From contig CM061132.1 of the NCBI GenBank assembly GCA_030789695.1, positions 165,751,442-165,815,441 on the forward strand: DNA of 64,000 nucleotides, in the 5' to 3' direction. Under the pieces are notes generated by a model that was given only the letters and a program-made list of their open reading frames with translations, was not told where the DNA came from and searched no databases. Of the stretch, positions 53,601 through 63,999 are shown one piece after another (position 1 is the first letter of the stretch; every line of letters starts with the position of its first letter). Origin of the DNA: Scilla litardierei (lineage: Eukaryota > Streptophyta > Magnoliopsida > Asparagales > Asparagaceae). The position numbers and the translations under genes were made by a program.

Positions 53601-54672
53601 TCAGGGCAAGCAGGTCCATGGGGCGATAGTGAAACACCATTTTGATTATGATGTATTTGTTGTCTCAGCTTTGATTAGTATGTATATCAAGTGTGGCAGT
53701 CTCCCTAAGGCTAAGAAACTTTTTGATTTGTTTCGTCCAAAGGATGTTGTGATGTGGAACTCCATGATCACTGGCTATTCTCAACATGGACTTGGAGAAG
53801 ATGCTTTAAGAGTCTTTGATGAAATGCTCTCAGTAGGAATGGCCCCTGATGAGATAACATTTATTGGGGTTCTTTCAGCGTGTAGCTATACGGGAAAGGT
53901 CAAGGAAGGGAGAAGGATTTTTGAGTTGATGAGCTCTAGGTTCTCACTTGAACCAAAAATGGAGCACTATTCTTGTATGGTTGATCTGCTTGGCCGAGCT
54001 GGGCATGTTTATGAAGCAATGGATCTGATCAAGGAGATGCCAGTGGAGGCTGATGCTGTTGTATGGGGAGCTCTGTTAGGTGCATGTAGGATCCAAAAGA
54101 ATGTGGAGATTGCTGAAATTGCTGTCGAGAAGCTTTTGCGTCTAGAGCCCGGGAATTCTGGCCATTATATCTTGCTTTCTCATATCTATGCTTCTAGCGG
54201 AAGATGGAAAGATGTTGCTAAGCTTAGAAAAGTTATGAGCTCGAGGAATGTAAGTAAGTCTCCAGGTTGTAGCTGGATTGACATTGACAAGAAGGTGCAC
54301 ATGTTTACTGGTGGAGACATGTTAGCTCACCCTGAGCACATGACTATTAGTGCCATGCTAGAGAAATTGGATGGATTGTTGAAGGAGGCAGGGTACTGCC
54401 CAGATTGTAGTTTTGTGCTCCATGATGTTGATGATGAGCAGAAGTCGCTTAACCTGCGATACCACAGTGAAAGACAGGCTGTAGCATTTGGTATCCTTAA
54501 GGTTCCAGAAGGCTTGCCAATTCGTGTCATGAAGAACTTGAGGGTGTGTGGGGATTGTCACTCAGCTATCAAATTGATAGCGAAGATCACTGGGCGAGAG
54601 ATTATTTTAAGAGATGCCAATAGGTTTCATCATTTCAAGGATGGGTCTTGTTCATGTGGGGATTATTGGTAA
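44618..54672 (+). CDS. PLS-class PPR protein with DYW domain, split by a 7.9-kb intron
   Basis: Exons 44618-45268 and 53212-54672 join in phase 0 (AHNGQ then VDLARKLFEVMPEKN) to give 703 residues. The sequence and length resemble Arabidopsis At1g56690 and At1g09410 (about 700 residues, mitochondrial; recalled). The body is a run of PPR repeats with the recurring pattern MPEKNVVSWTAMLxGY, followed by E motifs (VWGALLGAC, SGHYILLSHIYAS), a PG box (KSPGCSWIDIDKKVHMF) and a complete DYW domain. The latter has the deaminase signature His635-Ser-Glu637 and Cys663-Gly-Asp-Cys666 and ends DYW. DYW proteins perform C-to-U editing of organelle RNA; the target is unknown. The Arg-rich start MRFPPLRIRPAPTPA suits an organelle presequence. 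Such genes are usually intronless; the intron carries a Copia derivative. Confidence 0.93.
46190..46443. repeat. Microsatellite TATA/CATA tracts
   Basis: Mixed (TA)n, (CATA)n and (CA)n runs in the PPR intron, next to the foldback element. An inverted-repeat scrap resembling the foldback end sits at about 46345-46395. Confidence 0.8.
46444..46827. mobile_element. Foldback MITE in the PPR intron
   Basis: Arms of about 165 bp are inverted copies: the left starts AGGAATATGAGCTTACGTTG, the right ends GTGCTGACAACACATGCCAT followed by ATTCCT. Paired inner segments include CAACTTGTTGGCTAT and TCAAGTGAATCCAACACTTT. No coding capacity and no clear target duplication, because the left flank is microsatellite. 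Confidence 0.75.
47179..48065 (+). repeat. Truncated 5' LTR (U3 part only)
   Basis: Near-identical to 50852-51739 (about 887 bp). At CCGACCGACTAGTT it switches to different sequence, so the TATA box and everything after it are absent. Confidence 0.85.
47578..48230. repeat. Array of six ~113-bp hairpin-forming units
   Basis: Each unit begins TTAGTCGGTC-AAGAA, has an inner palindrome ACCGACTAGTTGTGAAACTA plus GTCGGT, and ends TTCTT-ACCGACTAGT plus a spacer of about 40 bases. The outer and inner arms both pair, so each unit is a nested hairpin. The last two units lie beyond the point where the two LTRs diverge. Confidence 0.85.
48552..49949 (+). CDS. Putative plant transposon protein (Transposase_32-like), intact
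   Basis: 465 residues from ATG 48552, the first in-frame ATG, to TGA 49947-49949. The N-terminal ~110 residues are basic and Pro/Ser-rich, with nuclear-localisation-like PPLKKKRTTTAKPRAR. The middle region (about residues 130-340) has the features of the 'putative plant transposon protein' family: PYPRLVKLFYANRIRGQYDD, TPIVLTAEILGDLLGV, SCLLPKYGLSS and FMGSEINWAWIILDKM. The C-terminus is acidic (SVSDDEEMDEDELQELIG). The function of this family is unknown; it is an accessory ORF in plant retrotransposons. It is uninterrupted, unlike every other element ORF in the window except the 3' part of the 8897-10162 frame. Confidence 0.75.
   Translation: MAKTRIPIEPSCPSPITVESPSTDPPQPKRRSKTTHPSSSSPPLKKKRTTTAKPRARSQPKTKPASFRAPTPPADSDSDTEYIPETEHTARDPSHPPRSSTRQPKGKAHMPVGGVDISLCRDEPLCLAAYNRIEHCPLLLEHFVQFSDFPHLADLLSHSGLIDYLRHDPKANPPPYPRLVKLFYANRIRGQYDDTHSIETTVLGTPIVLTAEILGDLLGVSSCGLLPADISVDDIFDLDQVVLADIFHVIPPVMIGVPSKSFKPNAWVLNLILKSCLLPKYGLSSLPSQPFLKLIYAIFMGSEINWAWIILDKMDSFECIRKSTKSAHVPYPCLLTPVFRHFGVPLHPDDQRPFGSPLNATAVKKSLAALRHVQRTTPSASASAAPPPPGPTLAELARSLRRVESHCARSEAMLARICSHLGIEIPSSVSDDEEMDEDELQELIGSAARAPEGTSAAAADPASTS
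50545..50851 (+). promoter_or_regulatory. Serial polypurine tracts
   Basis: AAAGGGGGAGAG (about 50557), CAGGGGGAGTTAAG (about 50640), CAGGGGGAGTAAG (about 50770) and AAAAAGGGGGAGAA (about 50840) precede the 3' LTR. The last is the functional-position tract; the others look like duplicated copies. Confidence 0.75.
50852..52576 (+). repeat. 3' LTR of the Copia derivative, 1725 bp
   Basis: It contains the hairpin repeats (51240-51790) in U3, a TATA-like TATATATA (about 51846-51853), and ends with the Copia-style TTCACCCCCCTCTAGTAC before GGGCATTACA. Confidence 0.85.
51240..51790. repeat. Hairpin-forming tandem units in the 3' LTR
   Basis: Five units of the same ~113-bp nested hairpin found at 47578-48230. 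The first four are near-identical to the left copy; the fifth ends at ACCGACTAGTCTGC, after which the LTR proper continues. Confidence 0.85.
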
Positions 54673-55000
54673 GGTGCAACTCTTGGGGCAATCTATCCTC
54701 CGCATATATTGCGATGTATTTTTCCTCAGGATTCATGCCTTTTTTTGGTTTTTTTTTGTTGCTTAATCTGTACCATACAAAAGCATCTTGGAATATATGA
54801 ATACATATCCCGTCCATGAAACTTCCCTAAGCCTAATTAAAATGCTCAACATCCTCTTATCTGTAACATTATGCAATGCAGTTATTTCAGTTGGTCTTAA
54901 CTTTCTTTCCATCTCTTCATTCAGCTAGTTGCATATCTATTGGTTTTTTATTTTTTTTATTTTTTTATTTAATTATTATTATTATTATTATTTTTTTTTT

Positions 55001-55070
55001 GGGGGGGGGGTGGAATACTGAACCATCATCATCATAGTCATCAACCCCCCCCCCCCCCCCCCCCCCCCCC
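55001..55070. repeat. Homopolymer G and C runs
   Basis: Ten or more T, then 10 G at 55001-55010, then 26 C at 55045-55070. Runs of this length are unusual and often mark assembly or sequencing artefacts. Located after the PPR stop codon. Confidence 0.8.
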
Positions 55071-55151
55071 GTGCGGCCAAAAGAAATTCAAGGTCGGTTT
55101 CATGGACTCAATAGAATCCATGTGACAAAGTATTGTGATGGCTATCACAAG

Positions 55152-56319
55152 GAGAAAATTGGTTAAATAGCACCGGTCAACGAGTGATTTTAATTTTTAC
55201 CACCAAGTTTAAAAACTTTGCTAGAATACCACCCCCCTTAAAAAAGAGACTAAAATACCCTTTTCGTTCCCAAACACTAAAATACCCTCTACGTCGACGC
55301 CGAACTCCGACCACCCCGCTTCTCCGTACTCCGACCACCCCGCATCTACGGCAACGCCTCGCCGTACTCCGACAAAGCCCTAAGAGCCAATTTGTGCCAA
55401 TTTGCGCCAATATACGCCAATATACGCCACGATACGTGACGTATATTGGCGTATATTGGCGCATATTGGTGCAAATTGACGCATATTGGCTCATAGGGCT
55501 TTGTCGGAGTACGGCGAGGCGTCGCCGTAAATGCGGGGTGGTCGGAGTACGGAGAAGCGGGGTGATCGGAACCCAACGCCGAAAATATCCTCTACGTCGA
55601 CGCCGAACTCCGACCACCCCGCTTCGTCGTACTCCCACCACCCCACATCTACGGCGACGTCTCGCCGTACTCCGACAAAGCCCTATGAGCCAATTTGCGC
55701 CAATTTGCGCTAATTTGCGCCAATATACGCCACGATACGTGGCGTATATTGGCGTATATTGGCGCATATTGGTGCAAATTGACGCAAATTGGCTCATAGG
55801 GCTTTGTCGGAGTACGGCGAGGCGTTGCCGTAGATGCGGGGGTGGTCGGAGTACGGAGAAGCGGGGTGGTCGGAACCCAACGCCGAAAATACTCTCTATG
55901 TCGACGCCGAACTCCGACCACCCCGCTTCGCCGTACTCCGACCACCCCACATATACGGAAACGCCTCGTCGTACTCCGACAAAGCCATATGAGCCAATTT
56001 GCGCCAATTTGCACCAATATGCGCCAATATACGTTACGATACTTGACGTATATTGGCGTATATTGGCGCAAATTGGCGCAAATTGGCTCATAGGGCTGTC
56101 GGAGTACGGCGAGGCGTTTCCGTAGATGCGGGGTGGTCGGAGTTCGGCGAAGCGGGGTGGTCGGAGTTCGGCGTCGACGTAGAGGGTATTTTAGTGTTTG
56201 GGAACGAAAAGGGTATTTTAGTCTCTTTTTTAAGGGGGGTGTTATTCTAGCAAAGTTTTTAAACTTGGTGGTAAAAATTAAAACCACTCGTTGACCGGTG
56301 CTATTTAGCCAATTTTCTC
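55152..56319. mobile_element. Palindromic MULE-type MITE with three internal palindromes
   Basis: Terminal inverted repeats start GAGAAAATTGG and extend through AAATAGCACCGGTCAACGAG and ACCACCAAGTTTAAAAACTT for well over 100 bp. A 9-bp target duplication TATCACAAG flanks it (55143-55151 and 56320-56328). The interior is about three ~302-bp tandem units (starts near 55282, 55585 and 55886), and each unit is itself an inverted repeat around GCCACGATACGTGACG. Because of this symmetry, ~300-residue open frames exist on both strands; they mirror each other and are not supported as genes. Confidence 0.9.
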
Positions 56320-56328
56320 TATCACAAG

Positions 56329-57310
56329 CCTACCACACAAACCTTCTCCTTTATACGGGCTCGGGCTGGGGACCGTCAGTGAAAAAACATGCGGAGTTCA
56401 AAGATACTAAACACCAATAGTCAAATAATATTTTTTTTCCTGTGAATCGCATGAGGCAATATTCTTCCTAGCCTATGAATTTAATGTGTGATCTGTGCTA
56501 TTTGGAAAATGGAATGACCACAACTGGAATAGACTTCTTGCACATTTGGGGATTGGAGTTGGTTTCTCTTGTTTATTCCTCCAAAATTAGTTGGTTACAC
56601 AAGCCCAAAAGATGGACTGAATTATTCACGAACATGGTAGAAAACAAAATCAAATTTAATGGCTTCACTCGTTAATGCTCATTTTTTGTTTTTATTCAAT
56701 TTCATGTGTCATAGGTATATACCCATTACTTTTTATTACCATGCTGAAAAAGCACATTGCTTCACTTTGTATACTTGGTCCAAATCAAGTACCAAGCTGG
56801 CATCAAAGAAAGAAAGTGAATGGAAAAAGTCAACAGTTCTATGCTTCTATGGTACATCAATCCAAGTTAGACTTTCATTCATCCAGTTTTTGCAAGACGT
56901 GTTACTAAAAATTATCAAATGGATACTCCTAGGGATTGGAGCCCATTATATGTAATTTTCATCACTGGCACACACTTCTTTTTTTAATATAAGAGAGCCT
57001 GACTTATATGATCACATCTTTACTTTAAGTCGTCTCCTTTTCATGTGATATGGATCAAATGAGCCAGGTTTGAACACCATATAAACAACTGAACTTGGGA
57101 TAGGTTGTCTCCTACCGACATTGTATATTTTTATAATAGTGAAGAAGGCTTAGGAGTGTTGCATCCCTTCTGTTATATATTCCTCAACTGGCTTACCTGC
57201 ACATGGCCTCTTGAACACTTGCACAACAAAATTGATGTGACATGTATATTCATCAATATTAGGGAGCACAATTACTGGCAAGATCTAACTAAAGTTCTGC
57301 TAGAATCACA
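56329..57310. other. Intergenic DNA before the second GDSL gene
   Basis: AT-rich, no supported gene. A TATA-like ATATAAA at about 57079 could serve the GDSL gene but would imply a ~200-base leader with upstream ATGs, so it is not called. Confidence 0.4.
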
Positions 57311-59054
57311 ATGGAAATTGGTGGGAAGGGGATGATGAGAAAAGAAGTGAGCAGAGGTCCTCTATTTCTTCGTCTACAGATTTCTTTTCTGATCCTTTTA
57401 CTTTTTACTCTGCAAAATGCTGAGTCCAAATGCGTTTTTTTCAACTTTGGGGACTCGAACTCCGACACGGGGGCGCTGGTCGCTGGCCTTGGCCTCTACC
57501 TCGGCCCTCCAGCTGGTCGTCAGTTCTTCAACAGGACAACTGGACGTTTTTGTGATGGACGGTTATACATTGATTTCATTTATATGCATATCTAGTTTTT
57601 TACTGTCAATTTGAATGCAATTTAATCCTAAAATCCCCGAATAACCAAATTGGTTATCATAGAAGAAGTTTAAGTCAGCTCTTGTCATTGTTTGCTTGCT
57701 TTAAGGCATGGCTCTGTCTGAGTGCGGTGGTCTCCTAAAATTTTACATACGAGAATAGATTTACTCAACTGCACGATTTATGGACTAATGCTGGTTGCCA
57801 AAACTGTAGGTGAAAGCTTGAAGATCAATTATCTCAGCCCGTATTTGGAGTCATCAGGCTCAGATTTCACCCATGGTGTGAATTTTGCAGTAGCTGGTTC
57901 GGCCACTGAGCCAACTGCAGTCAATTTTCCGTTGTTTACTCAAGTAAATCAATTTCTTCACTTCAAAAACCGTACACGAGAGCTGAGACCACTAGGTATC
58001 CTCAATCAGGTCATCGTGTGTATGTAGTTTAATTTGGATCTGGAATTTTGTGTTCAAAGTGATGTTATCAATGAATTTTAAAAATATCCTTGATAATTGG
58101 CTTTGTCGCAAAATACTTGATATCTTTAAAGTGTTTATTTCTTCGTATGCTCTCAGGTAAAGGATCCATGATCAGCGACGAGGAATTCAGAAGTGCTGTA
58201 TATTCATTTGACATGGGGCAGAACGACATCAGCATTGCCTTCACTGCAAACTTGACCTATCCTCAAGTCATCGATAAGATACCAGACATCCTTTCGAGGA
58301 TCAGAGATTCTATCAAGGTACACGGCGCTTGCGTAGATAACAAATCTTAAGTTGTTGATTTCTGTCCATTCTCCCAATGTTTCTGAAATCATGCCCAAAA
58401 GTCCTTTAGATATTCGCATCTGAATTGAGTTGAGTAGCAATCTTGTTTTCCTAACAAAATGCAGGTCATCCATGAAAATGGTGCCAGAAAGTTTTGGATG
58501 TACAACACGGGGCCATTGGGCTGTTTGCCTCAAACGCTCGCGCTGAGAAAGAAAAATGATAGCGTGCTCGATGAATTTGGATGCATGGCAGATTACAACA
58601 ATGCGGCTAAAGCTTTCAATGCCGGAATGAGCGACCTATGTGATGAACTGAGATCTGAACTTGAGGATTCCATAGTTGTCTACGCCGACAAATATGCCAT
58701 CAGATACGATCTTGTTGCTAATCATACCAAATACGGTGAGTCCCATGTATAGTCCGTTCATGTTACCTAAGCTTCAAGCATTGCGGATAGATGAATTGGT
58801 GATATGTTCCAGGCTTTGAGAATCCGCTGATGGCGTGCTGCGGCCATGGAGGGCCGCCATACAACTACAAGGATCGGATGACGTGCGGGCAGCCGACTGC
58901 ATCTCCTTGCCCCGTGGGATCCCGATACGTGAGCTGGGACGGAGTACACAACACCGAAGCTGCCAATGCTATAATCGCTTCCAAGATACTTTCGGGGAAA
59001 TATTCGAAGCCTCAAATTAAGCTGAAGAGTCTTTGTAAATCTAGGGTTCCTTGA
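57311..59054 (+). CDS. GDSL esterase/lipase, first splice donor mutated
   Basis: Exons 57311-57581, 57810-57995, 58157-58317, 58465-58735 and 58813-59054 would give 376 residues, with the same five-exon layout and phases as the gene at 41926. A signal-anchor/signal peptide (LRLQISFLILLLFTLQNAES) precedes FNFGDSNSDTG with Ser49. Other blocks are GVNFAVAGSAT, SFDMGQNDISI, YNTGPLGCLP and WDGVHNTEAANA with Asp339 and His342. All catalytic residues are kept. However, intron 1 starts AT (57582-57583) where GT is expected; read-through gives a stop at 57593-57595 after DFIYMHI. Unless another donor is used or the base is an error, only a ~94-residue fragment is made. ATG 57311 is the first in frame; 57332 or 57335 are alternatives. 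Confidence 0.8.
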
Positions 59055-60047
59055 TTTGTCGCAGCATTTGATCATAGGGTGACAGTTGGTTCAAGTGGTT
59101 ATGTAGAATGAAAGCTCTTTTTGTTAACAATGTTTGTACGATGACGAAATAAAAACGCTGTTAACTTGAAATCCGAGTGTGTCTACCTCTCGCAAATCCA
59201 ACTGGTTGGTGTCAATGAGGTCTGGCTTCTGAAAAACAGAGGTCTCACGTTCGATATCAGGCTACGTATTTTTGTTTTTTGGAAAAGAAAATCTGAACCT
59301 TTTATTTTCTTAGAAAAACACTTCATTTTCAAATTTTTTTTAAAAAAATGCAAATTATTTCCTTACAACTTTACCTGTTACACGTCATCTCAACTGTTTG
59401 AAACAATGGAAACTTATTTGGAAATATGTTTTCTAGTAGGCCAGTAAAGTTTTCATGCAATGAAACTTGTTTATTTGAAAAAGGTAGGGCAAAGTTGCAC
59501 TTTTAGGAAACTATATTATTTTTTAGAAAAACAATTTCGGATCTGTTTGACAAAAAACACTCCGAAATATGACAGATACGATCATTTTTATTATTTAAAA
59601 AGAAATCGTTTCTTCCTTTTCTTTTTAGAAGCATATTTTAATTTAATAAACAATAAAACATAATCAGCAGGATTTTTTTCTAGAATATTTCGGAGATTTT
59701 TCAGAAACAAAAGGTGTCAAAAAGGTTTTTTCAGAAATGACCAAAAAAACATCTCATTTTCCCCAAACTTTTCGAAAACCATATAGGGCCATACAGGGCT
59801 GTTCTTTTTTCGGATTGTTTGAGCAGATTCCTCCAAAAACCACTATTCACCATCGCATCATCTTATCTCTCCTATACTTTCTTTATTCACGTTGTTTTGC
59901 AAAAAAAATTGGACGCTGGGAAGTTGACGTGGCCGGGAGTTTTCGGATTGCAAACAATCCCCGCAAAATGCGGGGATTACAAAGGATTCCAAGTTTGTGG
60001 GCCCCTCTTCTCTCTTACAAATGATTACAAAGAAATAAACATCCGGT
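59055..60047. other. Intergenic DNA
   Basis: The first part is the GDSL 3' UTR; the rest is AT-rich with many T-runs and AGAAAAAC motifs. A perfect 10-bp-stem hairpin (AATCCCCGCA/TGCGGGGATT) sits at 59956-59978. No gene is supported. Confidence 0.5.
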
Positions 60048-60193
60048 TGTTATGAATCAACTACTGGGGGAGGAACCCCCAGCCCTTTATTTATAGGCAT
60101 GGTAGGAGAGTAGATACATCGAATACATAGATATGGGCGTATCTCTAAGATACCCGCAATCCTAACCGACTCTGGTTATTTCCATTCACAACA
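60048..60193 (-). repeat. 3' LTR (146 bp) of the minus-strand Copia element
   Basis: Plus-strand ends TGTTATGAAT and ATTCACAACA are near-perfect inverted repeats with TG...CA termini. On the minus strand it carries TATA-like CCTATAAATAAAGG. The left flank CCGGT would be the target duplication; its partner is outside the window. Confidence 0.7.
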
Positions 60194-60206
60194 CTCCCCC
60201 TTATCC
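60194..60206 (-). promoter_or_regulatory. Polypurine tract
   Basis: The minus strand reads GGATAAGGGGGAG immediately before the LTR. Confidence 0.8.
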
Positions 60207-60220
60207 AGCCATAGGTGTGG

Positions 60221-60578
60221 ACTCTGCTCAAGAGTACTTCAGGATTCTGAGCGTAATAAGAGTCTCACATGGGGTGGATACTTCAGGATCCTGAGTTGGT
60301 GAGGTTTGCCTCGTTAAAACCTTTAGCTATGGAAAACCCAGTGGGAAAAACCATAGTTAAGGAAAAAGAGTGCAAACGCTCTTTAACTCCCCCTGATTTG
60401 TACCAGTGACTCTGCTCATGAATACTTCTGGATTCTGAGCGTCACAGAGGGGTGGATACTTCGGGATCCAGAGTTGATTTGATTTGCCTCGTTAAAACCT
60501 TTGGCTATGGAAAACCCAGTGGGAAAAACCATAGCTAAGGGAAAAGAGTACAAATTCCCTCAACTCCCCCTGATCTGT
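60221..60578 (-). repeat. Tandem duplication in the Copia 3' untranslated region
   Basis: 60221-60401 and 60409-60578 are direct repeats sharing GCCTCGTTAAAACCTTT, ATGGAAAACCCAGTGGGAAA and AACTCCCCCTGAT. The CCTCGTTAAAA/AACCCAGTGGGA motif is a familiar feature of the 3' tails of plant Copia elements. Confidence 0.85.
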
Positions 60579-60738
60579 AAAAGCTCTTAGGCTTTCAGAT
60601 CTCTTAGGCTTATCTCATCACTCCTATTTACAATATTCCGAAAATGTACACAGATTACAAATTTTGTCACCATCAAGCAGCTGCTGAATCCAGAAACTCT
60701 GAAGAGGTTGCTAAGTTTCGTCGCCTCTGATGTGGTCT

Positions 60739-61251
60739 TCAGACTATATGGTCAGCTCCACAGAACCAGCCTCTATCCCAGTCGTCACTGGGATGTGATG
60801 TACCACCAGGCGCCCTCAAATACACCATTGGTGTGATTCTGGAATGGTGAGGATCTCGGAATGATAGGATGATGTTGCCTTCATAAGTTGCTTTGCAGAT
60901 CTGCAGGGGATGGCCATCCCACTGTGGGTACCCGTTCTGTGATTTCTCAGCATAGGGACTGGACCTGAAACCTGCATTTGCATAAACATTGGAGGATGCT
61001 ACTACATTTTGTAAGTCCAAATATTTCGACCCTTGGAGGAAGCGCAGAAGGCTTAACTCAGGTCTAATGGCCCTTTTTAGGTGCCAACTATCTCTGGCTA
61101 ATGAGTTTACTGCAATCGCTATACCCGGGACACATGCAGTTAGCCAGGAGTGCATGATTGCACTAAGATAAGGGACTTTAGGACCAGTTATATCCTCCCC
61201 CTCTTCCAGCGATCGGAAGGGTTCTTTTTGTTCATCTAGTAAGTGTACCAC
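60739..61251 (-). pseudogene. Copia RT/RNase H remnant
   Basis: The minus strand reads EEGEDITGPKVPYLSAIMHS, then AIAVNSLARDSWHLKRAI and LSLLRFLQGSKYLDLQN, matching the conserved VPYLSAIGALMYLA/AVNLLARFS/YLQGT region of Copia pol with substitutions. It is open for 170 residues but lacks the rest of the domain. Confidence 0.75.
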
Positions 61252-62215
61252 CGTAGGTGTACTTTGGATGACAATGGTCCTTTTAATATCTCCAACGCAC
61301 TTCTGGGCGTTTGTAACAGGATTCTATGAGCCATGACTTTATATTTGCCTAGGTCTTTTTATTTCATGTTTAAAAGTCAGGCTTGTACATTTATTTCGGT
61401 TTTCTCTTCAGGAGATCCGATGAGATGTTAGTTGTCTGCAACTAAGATCTCTAATCCTGTTCTTTGCACAGATGCAAAGACAACCTTTAGTAGGAATCAT
61501 TGACTTGTTAAGTGATTCTCTTGGTTGTACATTTATTTATTATACTTATTGTTTCTTCATTTGAATAGACGTCCCGAAGTCTATTCAGGGCTTTTAAGAA
61601 AATGTGGAAATTATCTTTACAAGATATCCACGAAGGTATGCCGTCACAACATCCAATAACGGCATATCAAAAATTTTCCTTCGCCAAATCGTAAGGTATT
61701 CGCTTTTGATAACTTAGGGAGACTGATGCATCATTTATGAGACATGCTCATTTGAATTTGTTCGATCCCTAGTTTCAGCGAAATTTTCCTTGGGCTATAG
61801 GTTGTACCGTATAGCATACGATTTTGTATTTATTTTTCTTATGTTTGCAATACTTTGTTTTATCCACAGGTTTGACACCTTTTTGGTGTCAGGACTTCAG
61901 GTCCGAACATTTCACGTTTCATAAGTGAGTCCAGCTCATCTTCTATTGCCACGTTCCACATTTTGGCCAATCTCTACGTTTGCCTTCTAGCAACGGAGTG
62001 TGGAACGATAATTTACAAACATCATCGCCATTGCGATGTATATGGCAATATAATACGTGAATATATTGTCGACAATTTATGTTCTATCTGTCCAACACCT
62101 CCCCAGTACGTACAACATTTACTTAATTTCACTTTTTCCCGGCAATTCCTCTGCAGTGGATTCCGGGAAGGGTGATGGTGTGGACAGGAGCTCATTGTCC
62201 TGTGGTAGTATTGTC

Positions 62216-62773
62216 TTAAGGTCTCCAGGAGTTTCTGTCCTTAGAGCCTGGTGGTCTGCCTCTTTTCTGTTGAGGATCAGCCACTTCTGCTGCTAGTGGG
62301 TTGCATCCATTCTCTGGGATGTCAATCCTAGCTGGAGTTTTTGCAGCAGGGATGTGTGATCTGACAATCTTCTGGTTGTCAGTAAACGAATCCGGTAATT
62401 TATGAACTGTGTTCTGGATGTGTAAGATCTTTAGGATCTTATCATCACATTGTTTTGTTACCGGATCGTAGTGGGTCAGACTTTTTGTATCCCACGGTAT
62501 AATTTTCTTCGCGCCAGATTTTCTAGTATCTGGGCCTATTTTTGGGAAACTCGTCTCATCGAGATCACAGTCTTCAAGATGTGCCTTAAATGCGTCCCCC
62601 GTTTGGGGTTCTAGGTATCTTATAAGTGAGGGTGAGTCAAACCCTGCATGGATACCTAGGCGACGTTGAGTACCGTTTTGGTCCTCTTTGGTGGTGCAAT
62701 GGGGATTTAAGACTGCGTGACCGAAGATTCTCAGATGAGGAATGTTCGGTGGCATTCCATATGCAAGTTGCAT
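62216..62773 (-). pseudogene. Copia integrase C-terminal remnant
   Basis: The minus strand reads MQLAYGMPPNIPHLRIFGHA, QRRLGIHAGFDSPSLIRYLE, PQTGDAFKAHLEDCDLDE and QKRGRPPGSKDRNSWRP. This is the integrase C-terminal region and the linker to reverse transcriptase in Copia polyproteins. Upstream on the minus strand (to about 63060) the integrase core is recognisable (EYTSQSFQEYCQSTGIENEH-like) but frameshifted. Confidence 0.8.
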
Positions 62774-63060
62774 TGGAGACTCTGACCTCCAGAGGGTCTT
62801 ATTTTCATTTACGATGCAGCATGCAGAGTTTGCATGTCCCCATGCATCTATAGGTAATCGGGATTTAATGGACGTTCAGTCCATTGGAGTCTACTTTTCA
62901 GTGACTCTGCCGACCCATTTTGGGTATGAACATGCGGCACTTGTATGTTCATTTTCAATTCCCGTTGATTGGCAGTACTCTTGAAAAGACTGGGAGGTAT
63001 ATTTCCCAACATTAACCAGACTTATTTACAACATTTTATTGTCTGAGAAATGTGCCCGCA

Positions 63061-63999
63061 ACATTTTTATTTTTGTGCCAATAGCTTTGGAAAAGCTAAG
63101 TTGCGGGTCTGAAGTAGACACACGTACGGATATTCTGTGGATGCATTTATCAGTACAGTGAAGTACTGAAATAGCCCACTAGGGGTGGTGGATTTTATCC
63201 ACATCTATCTCCTTGTATTCTTTTTGAGGAAGCGTGGAGATTCTTTTTCAACTTATTGTGGAGATGGCCTTGCAATTAGTTTTCCCTTATAGTAAGGGAT
63301 GCGAGGGATGATTTCCCTTCTGAAGAATCTTCTGGTTCTTCAAGTCATACCCATAGGATAAGATGCAATGCATCATCACAAATCCAGGGTGGCCAAGTCC
63401 ATCATGCCGGAGTAAAAACTCGGCTGATGTCGGGCACTTCAGGTGCTCCGTTTAAATTCTGATTCCTTTCTCCGAATCTTCGTATGGTGGAGGCCTATAA
63501 GGCTCTCAAAACGTTCAAGTGTGGATTTTACTTCTTGTTCTTGAGACGTTGCATACGGTAAACATTTTTTTTTCATTTACATTTGCTGTTTCCAAGTGGA
63601 ATCCGTTGCAACAGATGTCCTAGAAACTTAGAAAGTTTCTTTTGGATTTCGGAGGGATTAGTGCATCCTTTATTTTTGTGTCGTTTGGGGGCAACAGTGT
63701 TGCATTCCCTGGAACTTCAATATAGCCCTGATATTGGGCTTTGTATTGAAAGAGATCGTACGTGTTTATTGTCTACTAATTATTTATGAGAGCAGTTTCA
63801 AAGGATGAAACATAAAGGCACATGCATATTTCGATAGACATATTCATTTATTGTCTACTAAAATTTTTTTTTTCAACCAAAACAGATTGCGTAATACAAA
63901 AGCTCTCATAACGTGAGATGTTCTAAACAATTTGCTAAGATAAAAGGAAAGGCTAGTCAAGCATGTCATTATTTTCGAAGTCGCCAGCTGAAAAACTTA
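63061..63999. other. Decayed Copia interior, no readable ORF
   Basis: By position this should be the gag/protease/integrase start of the minus-strand Copia element. No intact frame or clear motif was found. Confidence 0.35.

Noticed and set aside
55177..56125. 313- and 304-residue open frames on opposite strands
   Set aside because: They lie inside a palindromic MITE and translate the same inverted repeats; there is no domain, and the pattern is a symmetry artefact.
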